Shown: positions 1 through 11,455, counted from the stretch's first letter. The stretch: 64,000 nucleotides of DNA from Sclerodactyla briareus (GCA_026419785.1 JAODTK010005911.1:35001-99000), one strand, 5' to 3'. Notes: a model not told the origin generated them from the sequence alone. A program made the numbers and translations.

Positions 1-88
1 TTCATTAGCATATCTTGTGAAAAATATATATATTATAACAACTTTCATAACGTAGAATATAACCAGTTAATTGAACGCACCTATTATG
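1..88. other. No feature seen
   Basis: AT-rich sequence at the left edge; nothing recognised. Confidence 0.4.
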
Positions 89-187
89 AGGTGTGTCCTG
101 ATTGGCTGAATGTATTGTAAGGTGTTTCCGTTTCCTGATTGCTGAATGTTTGTCAGGTGTTTCCTGATTGGCTGAATGAATCCTGAC
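89..187. repeat. Short tandem repeat, three units of 31-35 bp
   Basis: Three units begin AGGTGT at 89, 120 and 155; each contains TCCTGATTGGCTGAATG with small changes. The units include CCAAT-box-like ATTGG cores, but there is no sign of a promoter here. Confidence 0.75.
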
Positions 188-1970
188 CGCCTTGTCTTTC
201 AATTCCTGCTTTCTGTTTATCAGTTTTTTACTGGTCTTAATGTGCCTTTCTTTCTATATTTCCGCTGGTCTAAAGGAGGAGAGTGACTCCAGGCCCCTGA
301 CTCCTCGAACCCGTTCTCACCATTGCTCTCATGACCCCCAGTTTCCAGGAGAGCGCCCTCATACATACTCATTTGCAATAATAAAGTTCGTACTTCCTGC
401 GGATTCCAGGTTTTTCTGTAGAACACGTTCCTAACGAGAGACTTCCCCGATATTGTCTCCACTCGATCGTTTTCGGTGTAATAGGGTCGGGGTCCTTGGT
501 GATGGCACCGTCATAATTCGTACACTCTCGGTCTTCCGGTCCGGGGGAGTGTGTCCTTTTCCGACGGGCCGTTTCTCGCTTTGGCGGTGGTACCTGCCAC
601 TCCTCTAACCTGACTCGAACTCAGAGTCCGGACAGAGACGAAGTTCTCTTTTTATTCCCCTGATTGGCCTCTTCCGAGGAAGCGAATCGAACCTCGCGTC
701 TTGACCTCACTGAACTGCTCCCGGGGAGGTCGTGGCTCTCTGTGTTCGTCGAGCCATTTCGAACTCCGTCATGGAGATAGCAGAGCGGAGCAATTTGACA
801 TAATCCTTCGTGACTCGCTTGTAGAGATCGCTAAACGAAGGGTTCCATATGGGTCGACATCTTGGCAAAGACCTACTGGGATCAACCTGAATGTCTCTCT
901 GATGGTTTCATGTTCAATGCAAACTGACTGTACAGCGCAATTGCCGCATAGGGACCCCACGAGACGCAGAAGAAGACCGTCGCTATAACTCCCACTTTTG
1001 CCAGTTGATAATGCGCCATTTAGGCGGGAGAATTTACTCCCAGCACTCTTTCCTTTTCCACGGGGTTGTGACCTTGTGGAAGACTTTCCCCGGCTTCGTC
1101 TTGGAATACCTTTCAATTTCTTCTTATCTTATTTACTGACGTGATATCTTGAAGTAACACAGCGCTATTACCAAGACAGGGACAAGAAAGCCTCCTATAA
1201 TAAATCAATGCAATGTAAATTGTTACGTTCAGGCTTCTCGTGACGTAGTCGAAGTACCCCGATCCCATTATCCTTCTTCGACTAGGCTCCGATCCTACGA
1301 ATGGGGTATGCTCCATAACCGGCGTAGACCCACACCATAAATATAATAATTAATAGTCCTATTCGTCCGATACGTTCATTAGAGCGTGGGCAGTGACATT
1401 CTGACGTAATCGCTGACACAAAAACAAGAAACCACACACGTCAAACGGTTCCTAAGATATGATGCCGGTATAGGAGTCCTGATACTCAATAACATTTTTA
1501 CAACAGTGCATATACTAGGCCACGGTTCTGCCAAACTGAGCACCTGTTATCCCGTGTTGGAAATATATTAGAATTAGTGCTGTTGTCTGAAGTTGAGATT
1601 TTAACAATACAGCGACATGGCTGCGGGTACAAGTCTAAACTAAGTTCGTGAAAGGTGTGAAGTACAATCTCAAAGTCTCGCAGCTGCAATGCAACTCCCT
1701 CATTCGATTTGTAATCTCTATATATTTACGTGAAAGTTTTCAAATCTTGAAGCTCTTTGAAATAACTAGTGAATGATCACTGTAGGGGAAAGCCGATCCT
1801 TGTTAGGCCTTTTTAGCATCTGGAGTCAACTAAATAATACATACGGAAGTTTTTCTCTCAATGGCGCGGTCCGATTTTTTTTATATTTTAACCGTATATG
1901 TACGTGGGCAAGATCGGCTGTCTGGGTTGTGATATTATATGTTAGAGGGCATGAGGAGGCGGATGCCCGT
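188..1970. other. Unassigned sequence
   Basis: Nothing firm is seen. Open frames at 701-988 (+) and 769-1116 (-) overlap in antisense and match no family that I recognise. A tRNA-like B-box at 668-722 (-) was rejected because its arms are too close together. Confidence 0.4.
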
Positions 1971-1974
1971 ACCG

Positions 1975-2240
1975 GGACACGCACACCCAACAATGGAATC
2001 CTAGCTGAGGAATCGCGATAAAGCACCATATACCGATGGCGTATACGATGCGTATCACCGCGATTGAATAGTATGGAATATCGTCTCACAAAGCCAATCA
2101 ATGCCACTATCATGGGCTTGCTGTATTATGTCGTTTCCGCCTACATCTGTATGTGTTCTGTTCTGGACAACGTTTCGTTTTTCGTAGATAAGTGATTCAC
2201 TTTTTCCCGGACACGCCAGGCATACGCAACGATGAATACC
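1975..2240 (+). mobile_element. MITE-like element, rearranged copy A
   Basis: Shares the internal core of the family (GCGATAAAGCACC..., CGTATACG, GCGTATCACCGCG, AAAGCCAATCAATGCCAC, CATGGGC) and the right end (CCGGACACGCCAGGCATACGCA...GAATACC) with copies at 2624 and 57361. Its left side carries a second right-end-like motif (GGACACGCACACCC...GGAATCC) in place of the normal left inverted end, so the copy is rearranged or formed by two insertions. No protein is encoded; any transposase would act in trans. Confidence 0.5.
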
Positions 2241-2623
2241 ATCGAATACAGATGTGGTGTGTGGTAAACAATCGCAGTTTTGTGAGGGAGGATATTTTTC
2301 GAGGTGGGAGTGACTGCATTACAACAACCATAACTATCGAGCAACTTTGAATAAGGATGATGATTGCTAATACTTATGGGTCATATACACATGGAATCAA
2401 TTTGCCGCAATGCGGCGTCAACGCGCATTGGTACAACCCGTACTCGTAGTGTCTTCTCAGTTTGGTTCAATCCATTTGGATGATTTTCTCTGCTACGAAA
2501 CTTGTCTCTAATTCCCTGAACAACTGCAGCTCATCTCGACCACGTTCATATATCGTGATTTATTGTGTCTTGCTGTACATCGACATCCGCAACTAGAAAT
2601 CTTATCCTAGAAATTTTAGCCTA
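2241..2623. other. No feature seen
   Basis: Spacer between two MITE-like copies; no gene or repeat recognised. Confidence 0.4.
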
Positions 2624-3023
2624 GGATTCAATTGTTGCTATGCGGGTCCGGTACGAATGTGAAAATCGCGATTTCACGTGCCCTGAGATGGGGCCATTGT
2701 TTGAATATGTCCCAATTAGTTTGAAAATATAAATATTGTTCCACAGAGGCTAAAAAAATTGTAATGAAAGCAAATCCAACACTGAATAGGCAAAAAACGG
2801 CACATGTACTCAATGCGTATGCTGATGGCGTTCACTGCGATTATTTCCATGGAATTTTCCCTCAGAAAGCCAATAACAACGATATGCATGGGCTGCTGCT
2901 TTTTTTTTATGATTCTCTCGCTGCGCATGATATTATAGTGCTTCCTCTTCTGAAGCAATCGTTCGTTTTTCCGTAAATTGTGATTTTCACCCAATCCGGA
3001 CATGCATGCGCATCTATGGAACC
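2624..3023 (+). mobile_element. MITE-like element, copy B
   Basis: A 400-bp non-coding element. The left end reads GGATTCA...TATGCGGGTCCGG then GTGAAAATCGCGA; the right end is its inverted counterpart (GTGATTTTCACCC, CCGGACATGCATGCGCATC...GGAACCC). The middle holds the family core ATGCGTATGCTGATGGCG and ATGCATGGGCTG. The flanking TA on the left (CCTA/GGATTC) hints at a TA target, as in Tc1/mariner elements, but this is inference. Apparent hydrophobic frames on both strands here are by-products of the repeat. Confidence 0.65.
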
Positions 3024-3517
3024 CTTAAACAAGTTTTATATCAGCGCTCTGGAATCTGGAATGAAAGCAACTACTTCACCTTCGATATCTAATAGCAGCC
3101 ATACTGCCGATGGTTTGTCAAAGCTCGCAATAGAACCACAGAATGCGATACCTCGCTCCTGAAAAAATCGATATGAAACATCTTGACAATGTCAACGACA
3201 TAGGTGATTCTTTTCTGCAGAAAAACAGGACAGCTTCACAGAATCCTGTACCCTACAGGTACACTCCGGAGAGTTCGTGCCAGCAGCTGATACACGCTGA
3301 TAAGGCATATATATGCTTTACATGTATATATTTTTGTCAGTTTTTATGAGCATGAGTACGAGGTATGATTCGGGTGCACACGCCGCCTACTGTTGGAGCG
3401 CTACAGGGTATGTAATGAGTATACATGATTGTTGTGAGCATGTAGTAGCCCAATTAGGAAGTCACGATACTGACAATTCCACATTACCCGATTAAGCCAT
3501 AAAATACTCGAAGGCGT
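3024..3517. other. No feature seen
   Basis: Several short plus-strand frames, none with recognisable content. Confidence 0.4.
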
Positions 3518-3795
3518 TCAACACAATTTTCTAAACAGTATTCTGCCGGTACTTTTGACTTTTGAAAATCGATGAGACTCTAAACCGTGCATCAAAACAT
3601 TACTCGTTTACCTATACAACCTAGTAGCTGGGGGAGGGGGGGGATCCATGACCCGTACAATTTTCTAAACATTAGTCTGCCGTTACTTTTGACTTTTGAA
3701 AATCGAGGGAGACTCAAACGTGCCATCAAAACAAATACTCGTTTACCAATTCAACCTAGTAGCTGGGGGAGGGGTGGTATTCCAGACCCGATGGT
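3518..3795. repeat. Tandem duplication of about 140 bp
   Basis: Two units share ATTTTCTAAACA, TTTTGACTTTTGAAAATCGA, ACTCGTTTACC, CAACCTAGTAGCTGGGGGAG and a following G-rich stretch ending in GACCCG. The first is 3518-3655, the second 3656-3795, differing by scattered substitutions and small indels. Confidence 0.8.
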
Positions 3796-4272
3796 AACTG
3801 AAACTTGTTACTTGTTTCTGACCAATCAAATTCAAACTGCTGGGGTGCAGCCCGTAGTCAAACCCTTGGGCAACCCGTGAAAGTGAGAAAAACATCCTGA
3901 TATTTCCCTGGTTTTGTCGCATCTGGATCGGAGGCGCTTTGCGACAAGATTTCGGATGTAGGTAATGCGCGAACCAACTGACCATAGCGCCTAACGTATG
4001 AATAGTACGGACTGTTCAAGTGATGATACCGTTCGGGATGTTAGTTTCCGGTGGCGCTATACGTTAAGGAAATAAAGCCATTGTCAGCATGAAACATGCT
4101 TCGAGGGATGTCAAATTTGTTCAGGAAGATATTAATTCCAACTTCTGTTATAGCAAAATAACGGTGGTGAAGCATTCTAGGAAATAGTGAAAAAAATCGC
4201 AAAAAAAAACTTGAAATTGGTTAGGAACCGTCGAATCCAAAAAACTGAATGAGAAATAACGCAAGAACTGAC
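3796..4272. other. Intron (inferred), no feature seen
   Basis: Sequence just beyond the exon 2 donor. No third receptor exon with a helix-3 Cys and D/ERY motif was found here or further left. Confidence 0.4.
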
Positions 4273-4400
4273 CTGTTGTGGTCTGCCGAATGCACGATCC
4301 GTGGAAGACAGAAGCTAGCATAACGGGAGCGTTGGTTAGTAGCAGCAAGAGATCGCTGCACGAGAGATTTACGACAAGATAGTTAGGCGCCGTCGTAAAG
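4273..4400 (-). CDS. Exon 2 of the same GPCR (TM2 and first extracellular loop)
   Basis: This exon follows the one at 18603-18820 after a 14.2 kb intron. It is preceded by AG in a modest pyrimidine context (4401-4402) and ends at CAG|GTCAGT (4273/4272). The two leftover bases of exon 1 (AG) plus its first base make a Ser codon, then the frame runs FTTAPNYLVVNLSCSDLLLL, the class A helix-2 signature with Asp2.50 inside SCSD. It continues TNAPVMLASVFHG, similar in style to opsin and melanopsin TNAP/TQAP segments. After HG the frame reads SCIRQTT, whereas the usual W-x-FG loop motif appears one frame over as AFGRPQQ. This suggests a one-base deletion, a sequencing error, or a decayed copy. Later exons (TM3-TM7) were not found in positions 1-4272 and are presumed beyond the left edge. 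Confidence 0.62.
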
Positions 4401-4750
4401 CTCTCGTGCGTGAAGCAAGAAACCATTTTGTTTGTGTGTAACGTGAGTTTTACTGTTGATTCAGAGTTGAAAATGTGCCAATCATATATGGTGTCATTAA
4501 TGTATGAAATACTCCAATATGCTCGGTGCAGTGCATTTCTCCCACACTCTTTAATCTACTCACTTACCCTTTAGCTATAGTAATGGTATCCCGGCATCTT
4601 TGGTTTGACACCTGTCCTCACACTAGCCAAAACAGTGCCTTGCACGGCTCCCAGGACATTCATTGAGACCATGCCCTCCCATCATCATATCGGTGAGATG
4701 GCAGGAATAGTACAGAGTGTCCGCTTGCAATATCTAATTTGATTTGATTG

Positions 4751-5020
4751 CTACGGTTCAGGAAGCCAATTTGACTCATCGTGGAAAAAACCCTAACCGG
4801 ATTTTTGATGTGGAGAGCACCGGCGACAACTCGCCCTTCTTTCTCGACAGTGATCAGATGATATCGGAGGCAGGAGTGGACACCAAGCCGGCTCCCGGGA
4901 CCGCAATTTTACGTCCCCATCCGACGGACGATCCGTGAACTCCAGGACCTGCCACTTTCCAGAACTGGAGGAGCGGAAGATGTTCGACGCGACTGTCACA
5001 GCCGCCCGACGAGACATTTG
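4751..5020 (+). repeat. Three-copy block, copy 1
   Basis: Shares GGTTCAGGAAGCCAAT, GAGCACCGGCGA, GTGATCAGATGATATCGG, ACCGCAATTT, GTGAACTCCAGGACC and GGAGGAGCGGAAG with the reverse complement of 16795-17045 and, in part, 59410-59638. Open frames run through it but differ between copies, so coding status is uncertain. I do not recognise the family. Confidence 0.65.
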
Positions 5021-5362
5021 CAAGTGCCCCCGTTAACCAACCCCCCGAAATTACCAAGCCCATGTAGGACATGCAGGACCAGGAACCTAAGACCAAGGAA
5101 CACGCCAAGGTCGAAACTGAAGTACAGCACTTCTGGAAAAACGCCCGGTGCTATCGGCTGGATAGAACCCGGGACTGTTGATCAGGCAAAGGCGACAATG
5201 ATACCGCTCTACTATTCTCCAGATCCCTGGTTCAAAAACCCCGTCAGTCAAAGACACCAAACTTTCACCACGCTTGTCCTCGTGGAGGGAAGTGGCGGCA
5301 CGAGCAAAGCTACACTTCGTCGGTCGGATGAGAGACCGGAATGGCGATCCGGGAAAACATGA
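5018..5362 (+). CDS. Unrecognised open frame after block copy 1
   Basis: A 114-codon open frame rich in Pro, Arg, Thr and Ser, with no domain that I recognise. It starts where block copy 1 ends and may be chance or a decayed part of the same repeat. It has no clear splice signals. Listed only because its length is above background for this AT-rich region. Confidence 0.12.
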   Translation: MQVPPLTNPPKLPSPCRTCRTRNLRPRNTPRSKLKYSTSGKTPGAIGWIEPGTVDQAKATMIPLYYSPDPWFKNPVSQRHQTFTTLVLVEGSGGTSKATLRRSDERPEWRSGKT

Positions 5363-5790
5363 GCCTCCTTACTCAGCGCACAAAGAGTGCGAGTTCGCAC
5401 ACCCCAAAACTGGAACCTCTACAATTTCAGACTAAGGAAAGCACCTTCGGGGGAAGCATGTAGAACGAGTTTCCGATTGTAGGGAGCTTTAACTTTAGGC
5501 CTACAGAGTAGATTTTTCCAATAACACACGATCCCTCATGAATTGGGTAAACGGTCCATACTACAATAGTGGAGACCAAACCTATTTTTTCTTGACGATC
5601 GCAGTTTATATTTGCTGAACAGTGGAGTTGTTTATTGGTAATATTGGTAGTAAAGATCCACTTGAAAAAAAAAAAAACTCTCAGTAAACTGCAGCAGTAA
5701 ACTGACAAGAGCACAAGAACGAAGCTGTGCGTAGTGATTCCTTGGCGGCGTCATGAGACGGTGAAGTAGCTTTCGGCACAGAAATATGGG
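5363..5790. other. No feature seen
   Basis: Includes a short A-run near 5665; nothing else recognised. Confidence 0.4.
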
Positions 5791-5892
5791 ATAATAATAA
5801 AATAATAATAATAATTAATCATAATAAATAATAATAATAATAATAAGAATAATAATAATAATATAATAATAATCATAATAAAATAATAATAG
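5791..5892. repeat. (AAT)n microsatellite
   Basis: Imperfect AAT/ATA repeat of about 100 bp lying directly before a LINE C-terminal fragment. Confidence 0.9.
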
Positions 5893-5924
5893 AGAAAGAA
5901 AAGAACAACAAGGCTTCAGGCGAT

Positions 5925-6465
5925 CAATGACAGCCCAAACAAATATACTTAAGGCAACTGCCGGAGATGGCAAACAGCTTAGGTATTTGAACAAGGTCAT
6001 ATGTTTGGCCAATACAGGAACTAATCCCCTTGCCTCGTTGGTGTATAAAGAACTGCAGGATAATATGTGAGTGTCCCTTGCACGAGCCAAGCCCCCTTCA
6101 TTCCCGCCCGTCACTGGATCCCAGTCAAGGAACGAGTCAATTTCAAGCTGCTTTTGTTCATGTATCAGTGGTGTAAATTTGTCGCACCCTTGGTTACCCG
6201 AGGGATAATCTGCAACAAGCCTGTCCACACGGTCCGTCCTCCTCATGTCACGTCCCTGTCAAATTTCGATCTTTTGCCGTGTATTAATGGATGTGCTCCG
6301 TTCCTCACGTCCATACGTCGGAAAAAAGTTTGGACGTAGAAGTACGCAACTTCCGGATTGCGCAAGTCATGTACTTTCAGAAGCAAAATTGACGTACGGA
6401 TCGAAAAAAATGAGCACAACGAGAAAGAGAATGTATGCGGGTGGGCCGAATGCTTGGAATTAGCT
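5925..6465 (+). mobile_element. LINE ORF2 C-terminal fragment (CR1/L2-like)
   Basis: Translations in broken frames match the region downstream of reverse transcriptase in CR1/L2-type LINEs: HWIPVKERVNFKLLLFMYQ near 6108-6165, then a Cys/His-poor linker, then KLTYGSKK...AGGPNAWN near 6388-6462, the usual K-T-Y-G-x-R-x-F...GP-x-LWN ending. The reverse transcriptase core is absent, so this is a fragment with several frame changes. It lies inside the inferred receptor intron on the opposite strand to that gene. Confidence 0.65.
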
Positions 6466-7530
6466 CACAATTTAGGTTGTTTGAACTCCCTTAAAGTGCT
6501 CAACAAGTTTGGTATGAAATGAAAGCTAATGATGTCAGGAACAACAAACTAAAGTTCACATGCACAACTTGGGTACATGAGCGCAGTGGGGGGCGTTGAA
6601 TAGGGCTCTTTCAAAATGGGGGTTTGACGGAGTAAAGATTTTAACATGTGCAGTTTATTCGTGTGATACTCCATATTTACACTTCGAAATCATATACAAA
6701 ACAGTTCTACCTATACGAGGAGGGATAATGTAGGCTTAGATTGAAAAGAGAGGGACCCGGAGGGGGTTGGTAAGATGGAGGTCATGGTCTACTGATTGCG
6801 ATACGATTACACGTTTGTACATAAACGACTTATTATCGGGCATGAAGGCCCCTAGAGAATAATAAAAATGGCCACAGCTAGTCCTTTTATTGCGATAAGG
6901 AAGGGGAACTGAAATTAAAGTGGGGGACAATGGGTGAGGTTTAGGGGTTGGTAGACGGACATTGGTTATCTACAACATTTCCAGGATTCCATACTTAACA
7001 AGTCATAACTTTACAATCACGACTGACCGGATTCTAACAGAGGGAACAACGTACCATCCAGTTCATCCAACCTAGGCAGTGGCGTCACAAGGGAGGTGGG
7101 TCAGGGAGGGGCTCCGCCCGCCTCTGCAGAATCCATAAGGGCGCCAAACGAAGGTAGGCTCGGCAAGGATTTTTTCGTAAAAAACACAAACAGAAATAAG
7201 TTGAAAATGTTACAGCCAAAAGAGATTTTTGTCCCACGGAAAAAAGCACATCAATTCACTATCCCCACCCCCTTTCAGTCACTTCAGCTACGCTCCGCGG
7301 TATCGATACAGTCATGTCGCGTAGTCACAATTATTGCCAAGCAGCTATAGTCTACAGCCCACCCTCGGGGGCATACTATTTGAGGTATATCAATGGCGTC
7401 AGTGGTCAGCGCGCCCGCCTGATTTTTTTTCATTAACCTAGTACAAATACAATTATTTGAAATATGACACCACTGAAACAACGCCCCTTGTTCCCAAAGA
7501 CCGCAATTTCTTCAGGGGCGTCGGAGCGTT
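6466..7530. other. No gene recognised
   Basis: Low-complexity and short frames only. The open frame at 7096-7350 (+) has no known domain. Confidence 0.4.
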
Positions 7531-7534
7531 TTGA

Positions 7535-7620
7535 AAAAGGGGGGGGGGGGGAACATCGAATGCAAATTACCATCAAGCGGAGCGCCACCATCGGTTGGCG
7601 CGAATCGTAGCAAGGAAATT
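7535..7620 (-). repeat. G-run mosaic repeat
   Basis: A run of 12 G is followed by GCGGAGCGCCACCATCGG and TTGGCGCGAATC, the reverse complement of the core at 47530-47565. One of several copies in the window. Confidence 0.6.
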
Positions 7621-7799
7621 GCAGATTTTTATACCCTCCAGATCGAGGCAACGGCACTTGCCAGGCTCAATAGGCATCCATCTCATGTGTGATTTGCTAC
7701 AAGACAGACAAAAATTTGGCCATTGTGCATACTAAGATGATTGACCGACTATCACACATGTATTTTTTATTACCTTTTTTACTCTGGCTTTGTTTGTGT

Positions 7800-8530
7800 G
7801 GGATCCAGAGGTGTACCAAACTATCTCTGGTGGGAGCGAAGGGAAAAGCCATGGCGTACGGGACCACTCCAATTTGGAAGCAAAAAAATTTGTACCCTAA
7901 TTTTTACGAGTCAGTCATTGGTAACTACTGGCGCGCGCGAAGCGCGCGAAAAAAATTGCATTTTTCCGGGCATTCATCGAAAATGTCTGCAACAGAACCA
8001 GGCATTTTTTTGTCACTTGAACTTTCCTCCCCAAATGTCCCACGAATATTCGCCCGAATTTTTCATCTCAGAAAAAATTGGGGGGGGGGGGGAGTCTTCC
8101 CCCACGGCTTCCAAAATTATTCGAGTGAACAAAATGATTTGAAGCATTACATCGCATATTTAGCCTACAACGCCTGGGGAAAAACTTCATTGCGCGCGGA
8201 AATGCCAAAATGATGCCACTTGTTGGCTATTCTATTCAAACTTCAGACTCGTTTTATGAAACATGGGTAATCCTTCGACTTCGACCCTATTCGGGTCCAG
8301 ATCTTCACCTTGGGTCCCCACTTGGAATTCGTGGACTTGATACAATTTCCAACGCGATGATTGTGTGGGTAGACAAAAATTGAATCAGTTTAATACAAAA
8401 CCGGGCATGTGCCTATTATTTTATTAGTACGCCGGGAAAAGTGGGGGGGGGACAAACGATATGAAATCCCCCACTTTTAAAAGTGGGGAGGGGCATGTCC
8501 CCCCGTCTCCCACCTGTTGACGCCCATGCA
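7800..8530. repeat. G-run mosaic repeats, two related stretches
   Basis: Contains GGCGCGCGCGAAGCGCGCG, G runs at about 8083 and 8443, and a near-perfect inverted pair CCCCCACTTTTAAAAGTGGGG at 8467-8487. Two overlapping frames at 7689-8213 (+) are by-products; neither shows a domain. Confidence 0.45.
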
Positions 8531-8671
8531 ACTTCTAGATTATATTTTTACTTGATTGTGGCGTTGGATTATAAAAGAGCGATTTGAACCCTAACCTTGG
8601 AATTGAAACTCAACCATGAAATGTGAGAACAGTTTGCACAAATTTACGCGGTGATTCGATGAAGCTGAACT

Positions 8672-9007
8672 TTGTCCATGAAATCTGTTGACCTTCATAA
8701 TGCTGCTGGGGACAAGATTGGAACTGACATTGACAGAAACACTCGGAGACACAATTGGAACTATTCAGTTTTTATTGTGTTTTATGGGGACGATGTTTGC
8801 CCAAATTTGCACAGGGTTGTGTGCATATTACTTGCAGTGAGCGTAATAGCAGCATCATGCGAGCTGCGGTCATTCCACAAACACTCAAAGCTTATTAAAA
8901 ATGTCCTTCGGTCAACAATGTTCAAGGATCGAGTTAAAAAATTGGCCAAGTATGGACGTGAAAAAAAAAAAAAAGAAAGTTCTAGAGAGTTGAACATGGA
9001 CGCATGA
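8672..9007 (+). pseudogene. hAT-type transposase C-terminal dimerisation domain
   Basis: A 111-codon frame. Residues about 41-96 follow the hAT dimerisation region: CPNLHRVVCILLAVSVIAAS corresponds to the hydrophobic strand and helix before the E-R-S-F-S motif, seen here as ELRSFHKHSKLIKN, followed by VLRSTMFKDRVKKLA, matching the usual LRSTM..-R-L-LA ending. This style is closest to ZMYM/TTF-type hAT proteins of animals. The rest of the transposase, with its DDE core and zinc finger, is not found upstream, and an A-run at 8962-8974 precedes the end. It is a fragment of a plain DNA transposon or a domesticated relative; nothing suggests that it is expressed. Confidence 0.6.
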
Positions 9008-10984
9008 ATGGCAAGTTCTGAGGCAAGACCTGGAAGTTTTGGCCGCTGTTATGACTTGGAGTAGACATGCTCACAGGTTCCGTTGGTGCCAACTGAAGAT
9101 AAAACACGTATACTATAATCCTCCCCAAAACGAGAGATAAAAGGTAAAGCGCGAGATGATGAATATGGAAGGAAGCGTAATGTAGCAAGTTTCTGTACGT
9201 CAGTGGAACCCCTCCACAAAACTTAGTTCAGTACGTCAGTTGATATCAAAGAAAGATCGTGGGAGGGGAGGGGGACAGATCAGGGAATCTTGACCAACCT
9301 ACAATACCCTCGTGACGCCAACTGAAACATAAGGCCTCCATTTTTAACTAGAGTAGAGTCCTCGTGATCCTCGCAGCCTGTTTTAGATTAGCTGCCTCAA
9401 TTGTCGATTATCTAACGAGGCGGCTCCTTCCCCCTTGCGAGATGAGCGAACGCCCCGCTGCGTGAGGAACATGGCAGGTGAAATGAAACGAATAATAATT
9501 TATTTATCACCACTCTGAGAGAGTGATATGGGGGGCTACAAACAACTACCTAGGGCCGAGTCCACCCCCCCCTGATCCTTGTAAATAGACTACGGACAGT
9601 TTACAAAATAAAAATTAAATTGGTTTGCAGCCGCCATGTTTCAAGTGTGAGGCTAGGGCATGCCATTATCATGAATAAAAATAACAGCCGAAGCCAGTTT
9701 AATAGCGGTGGTACACATTGATGGCAGTCGATTTTGGGTGGCCACGGCCAAAATTAATTTGAAACTGTCGTGGAATTGTGGTGAAAAAAAAAAAACAAGA
9801 GCGGGGAAGGGCTGGTTACGTTTGCCGTCTACGAGACGTACCCACTCATACACGATGAGGCTATAAAACGGGGGGGGGGGGGGGTTGGGGGGTTTTGGGG
9901 TGTCTGGGGGGGGGGTTATTTGTTAAAATGCCCAGCTAGTCTCATTGTGAATTATTTGCAGCTGACAATAGCGTCCGGACACATATTAATTTGTACGTGG
10001 ATCTGGTTACCACTGTACAGTTCGATCCTATATTCAGTGAGAATCTAATTGAAATAATAACAGCGAGGATTTTCAGAACAGCCAGGTCCTGCCAAAAAAA
10101 GGTCAGGCTTCATACAACTGGGGGTGGACATGCCCAGGGCCGCCGAGAGGGTGGACAGGGGGAAATTGGGGGCCCAGAACTGTACCAATTGTTGGGAGCC
10201 CTGGCGGAAAGGAACCAATAAACACAGTCGGTTACCGGGCTGGAGAGGCGGTTCTTGCAGAAGTCGCAGGGGTCAAAATTTTGTGGATGATCCCAAAAAG
10301 ATGGTTATTTAGCACCGTTGTGCAGCTGGGGAAGACCTTTTCCCATTAATTGAGAGCCCTAGATAGTTCTCCAAAAATACGCTTCGCAACAACATATGGC
10401 GGCGCTCCATAGACGTTCACACCCGGAAGTAATCCCCGGCAAAATAACAATGATCTACTGGGACAGGCCGTCTCGACGTCTCCTGCAAAGGCCGGCAATG
10501 TCATGGGCATTGTCACTACGTTACATGTAGCTAATCAACGTCCGTCAGTCAGACCAAACGAGAAAAATAAGATATTGATGAGATTATAATGCTGTGCAGT
10601 GTGGATTAAATGTTAGGGGAGAATGGACGGGAAACGGGAGGGAGGGTGAGACACACCTGAACATTCAGGTGTGCAAAGCGGCATCTGAAATTGGGGGCTC
10701 AAGAACAATGGGGAGGGCGCTTATAGCAGTGAAAAGGTAAAATCTAAGTGTGGAAAAAATAATTAAACCATGGGGAATTTCCCCAAAGAGGGGATCGAAA
10801 ACCGCCACATCCCGCCCACCCCCCGACACACCATCGCCCGAAGCCCACCGTGGCTGCGCCTGTCGGATAGCCAAAGCTTCCGTACCGTGTTTTTTAAAAA
10901 AAAATTTGGTTAGTGTTTAAAAAACGTTTAATCATTATCAATGTCGGTAGCGGGGCATGCTGCCCTATGGATGAGCAAATTCCA
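9008..10984. repeat. Repeat debris with G runs, no gene
   Basis: G runs lie near 9270, 9871-9915 and 10125-10190. The stretch around 10120-10220 (GGGCCGCCGAGAGGGTGGAC...) and a C-rich stretch at 10800-10830 look like ends of dispersed repeats. No coding frame is recognised. Confidence 0.4.
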
Positions 10985-11455
10985 CACTAGTAAAATGTGA
11001 GTATTTCCAAAAACACCTCTGGAAACTTTTGCAAACCAGCTCCTTCACTACAGTTAATACCTGCGAATGAAATACTATAGCCCAGTTATTCAAAAACTAT
11101 GGAAAGTTTTGCAAAACCAGTTCCTTCACTGTTAATTATGCTGTTAAAATACTATTTAGCCAATTACTTCAAAACACTATAGCCCAGTTATTCAAAACAC
11201 CTCTGCGAAACTTTTGCAAACCAGCTACTTCACTGTTGAATTATGCGATGAAATACATAGCCCAGTTATTCAAAAAACATGTGAAGGGTTGGCTAAACCA
11301 GGTCCTTAACTGTTAATATATCCGGTTAACATACTATAACCTAGTCTTCAAAAACACTATAGGCCAAGTAATTCAAAACACCATCTGGAAACCTTGCAAA
11401 ACCAGCTCCTTGCACTTGTTATTAGCGGTTATTAAAATACTAGAGCCAGTTACTC
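10985..11455. repeat. Higher-order tandem array, alternating 79 and about 104 bp
   Basis: The motif TTGCAAACCAGCTCCTTCAC or close variants recurs at about 11029, 11108, 11211, 11290 and 11394, giving spacings 79, 103, 79 and 104. The longer unit carries an extra stretch with TTCAAAACACTATAGCCCAG. The repeating unit is therefore a dimer of about 183 bp, present about 2.5 times. Confidence 0.75.

Noticed and set aside
668-722. tRNA-like B-box on the minus strand
   Set aside because: The A-box-like and B-box-like parts are only about 20 bases apart and there is no anticodon arm.
2628-2813. Minus-strand hydrophobic frame ending VEQYLYF, resembling a receptor helix 3
   Set aside because: It lies wholly inside MITE copy B, and the same wording recurs in copy C at 44.5 kb, so it is repeat sequence.
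7689-8213. Overlapping plus-strand frames of 174 and 133 codons
   Set aside because: They run through G-run repeats and show no domain.
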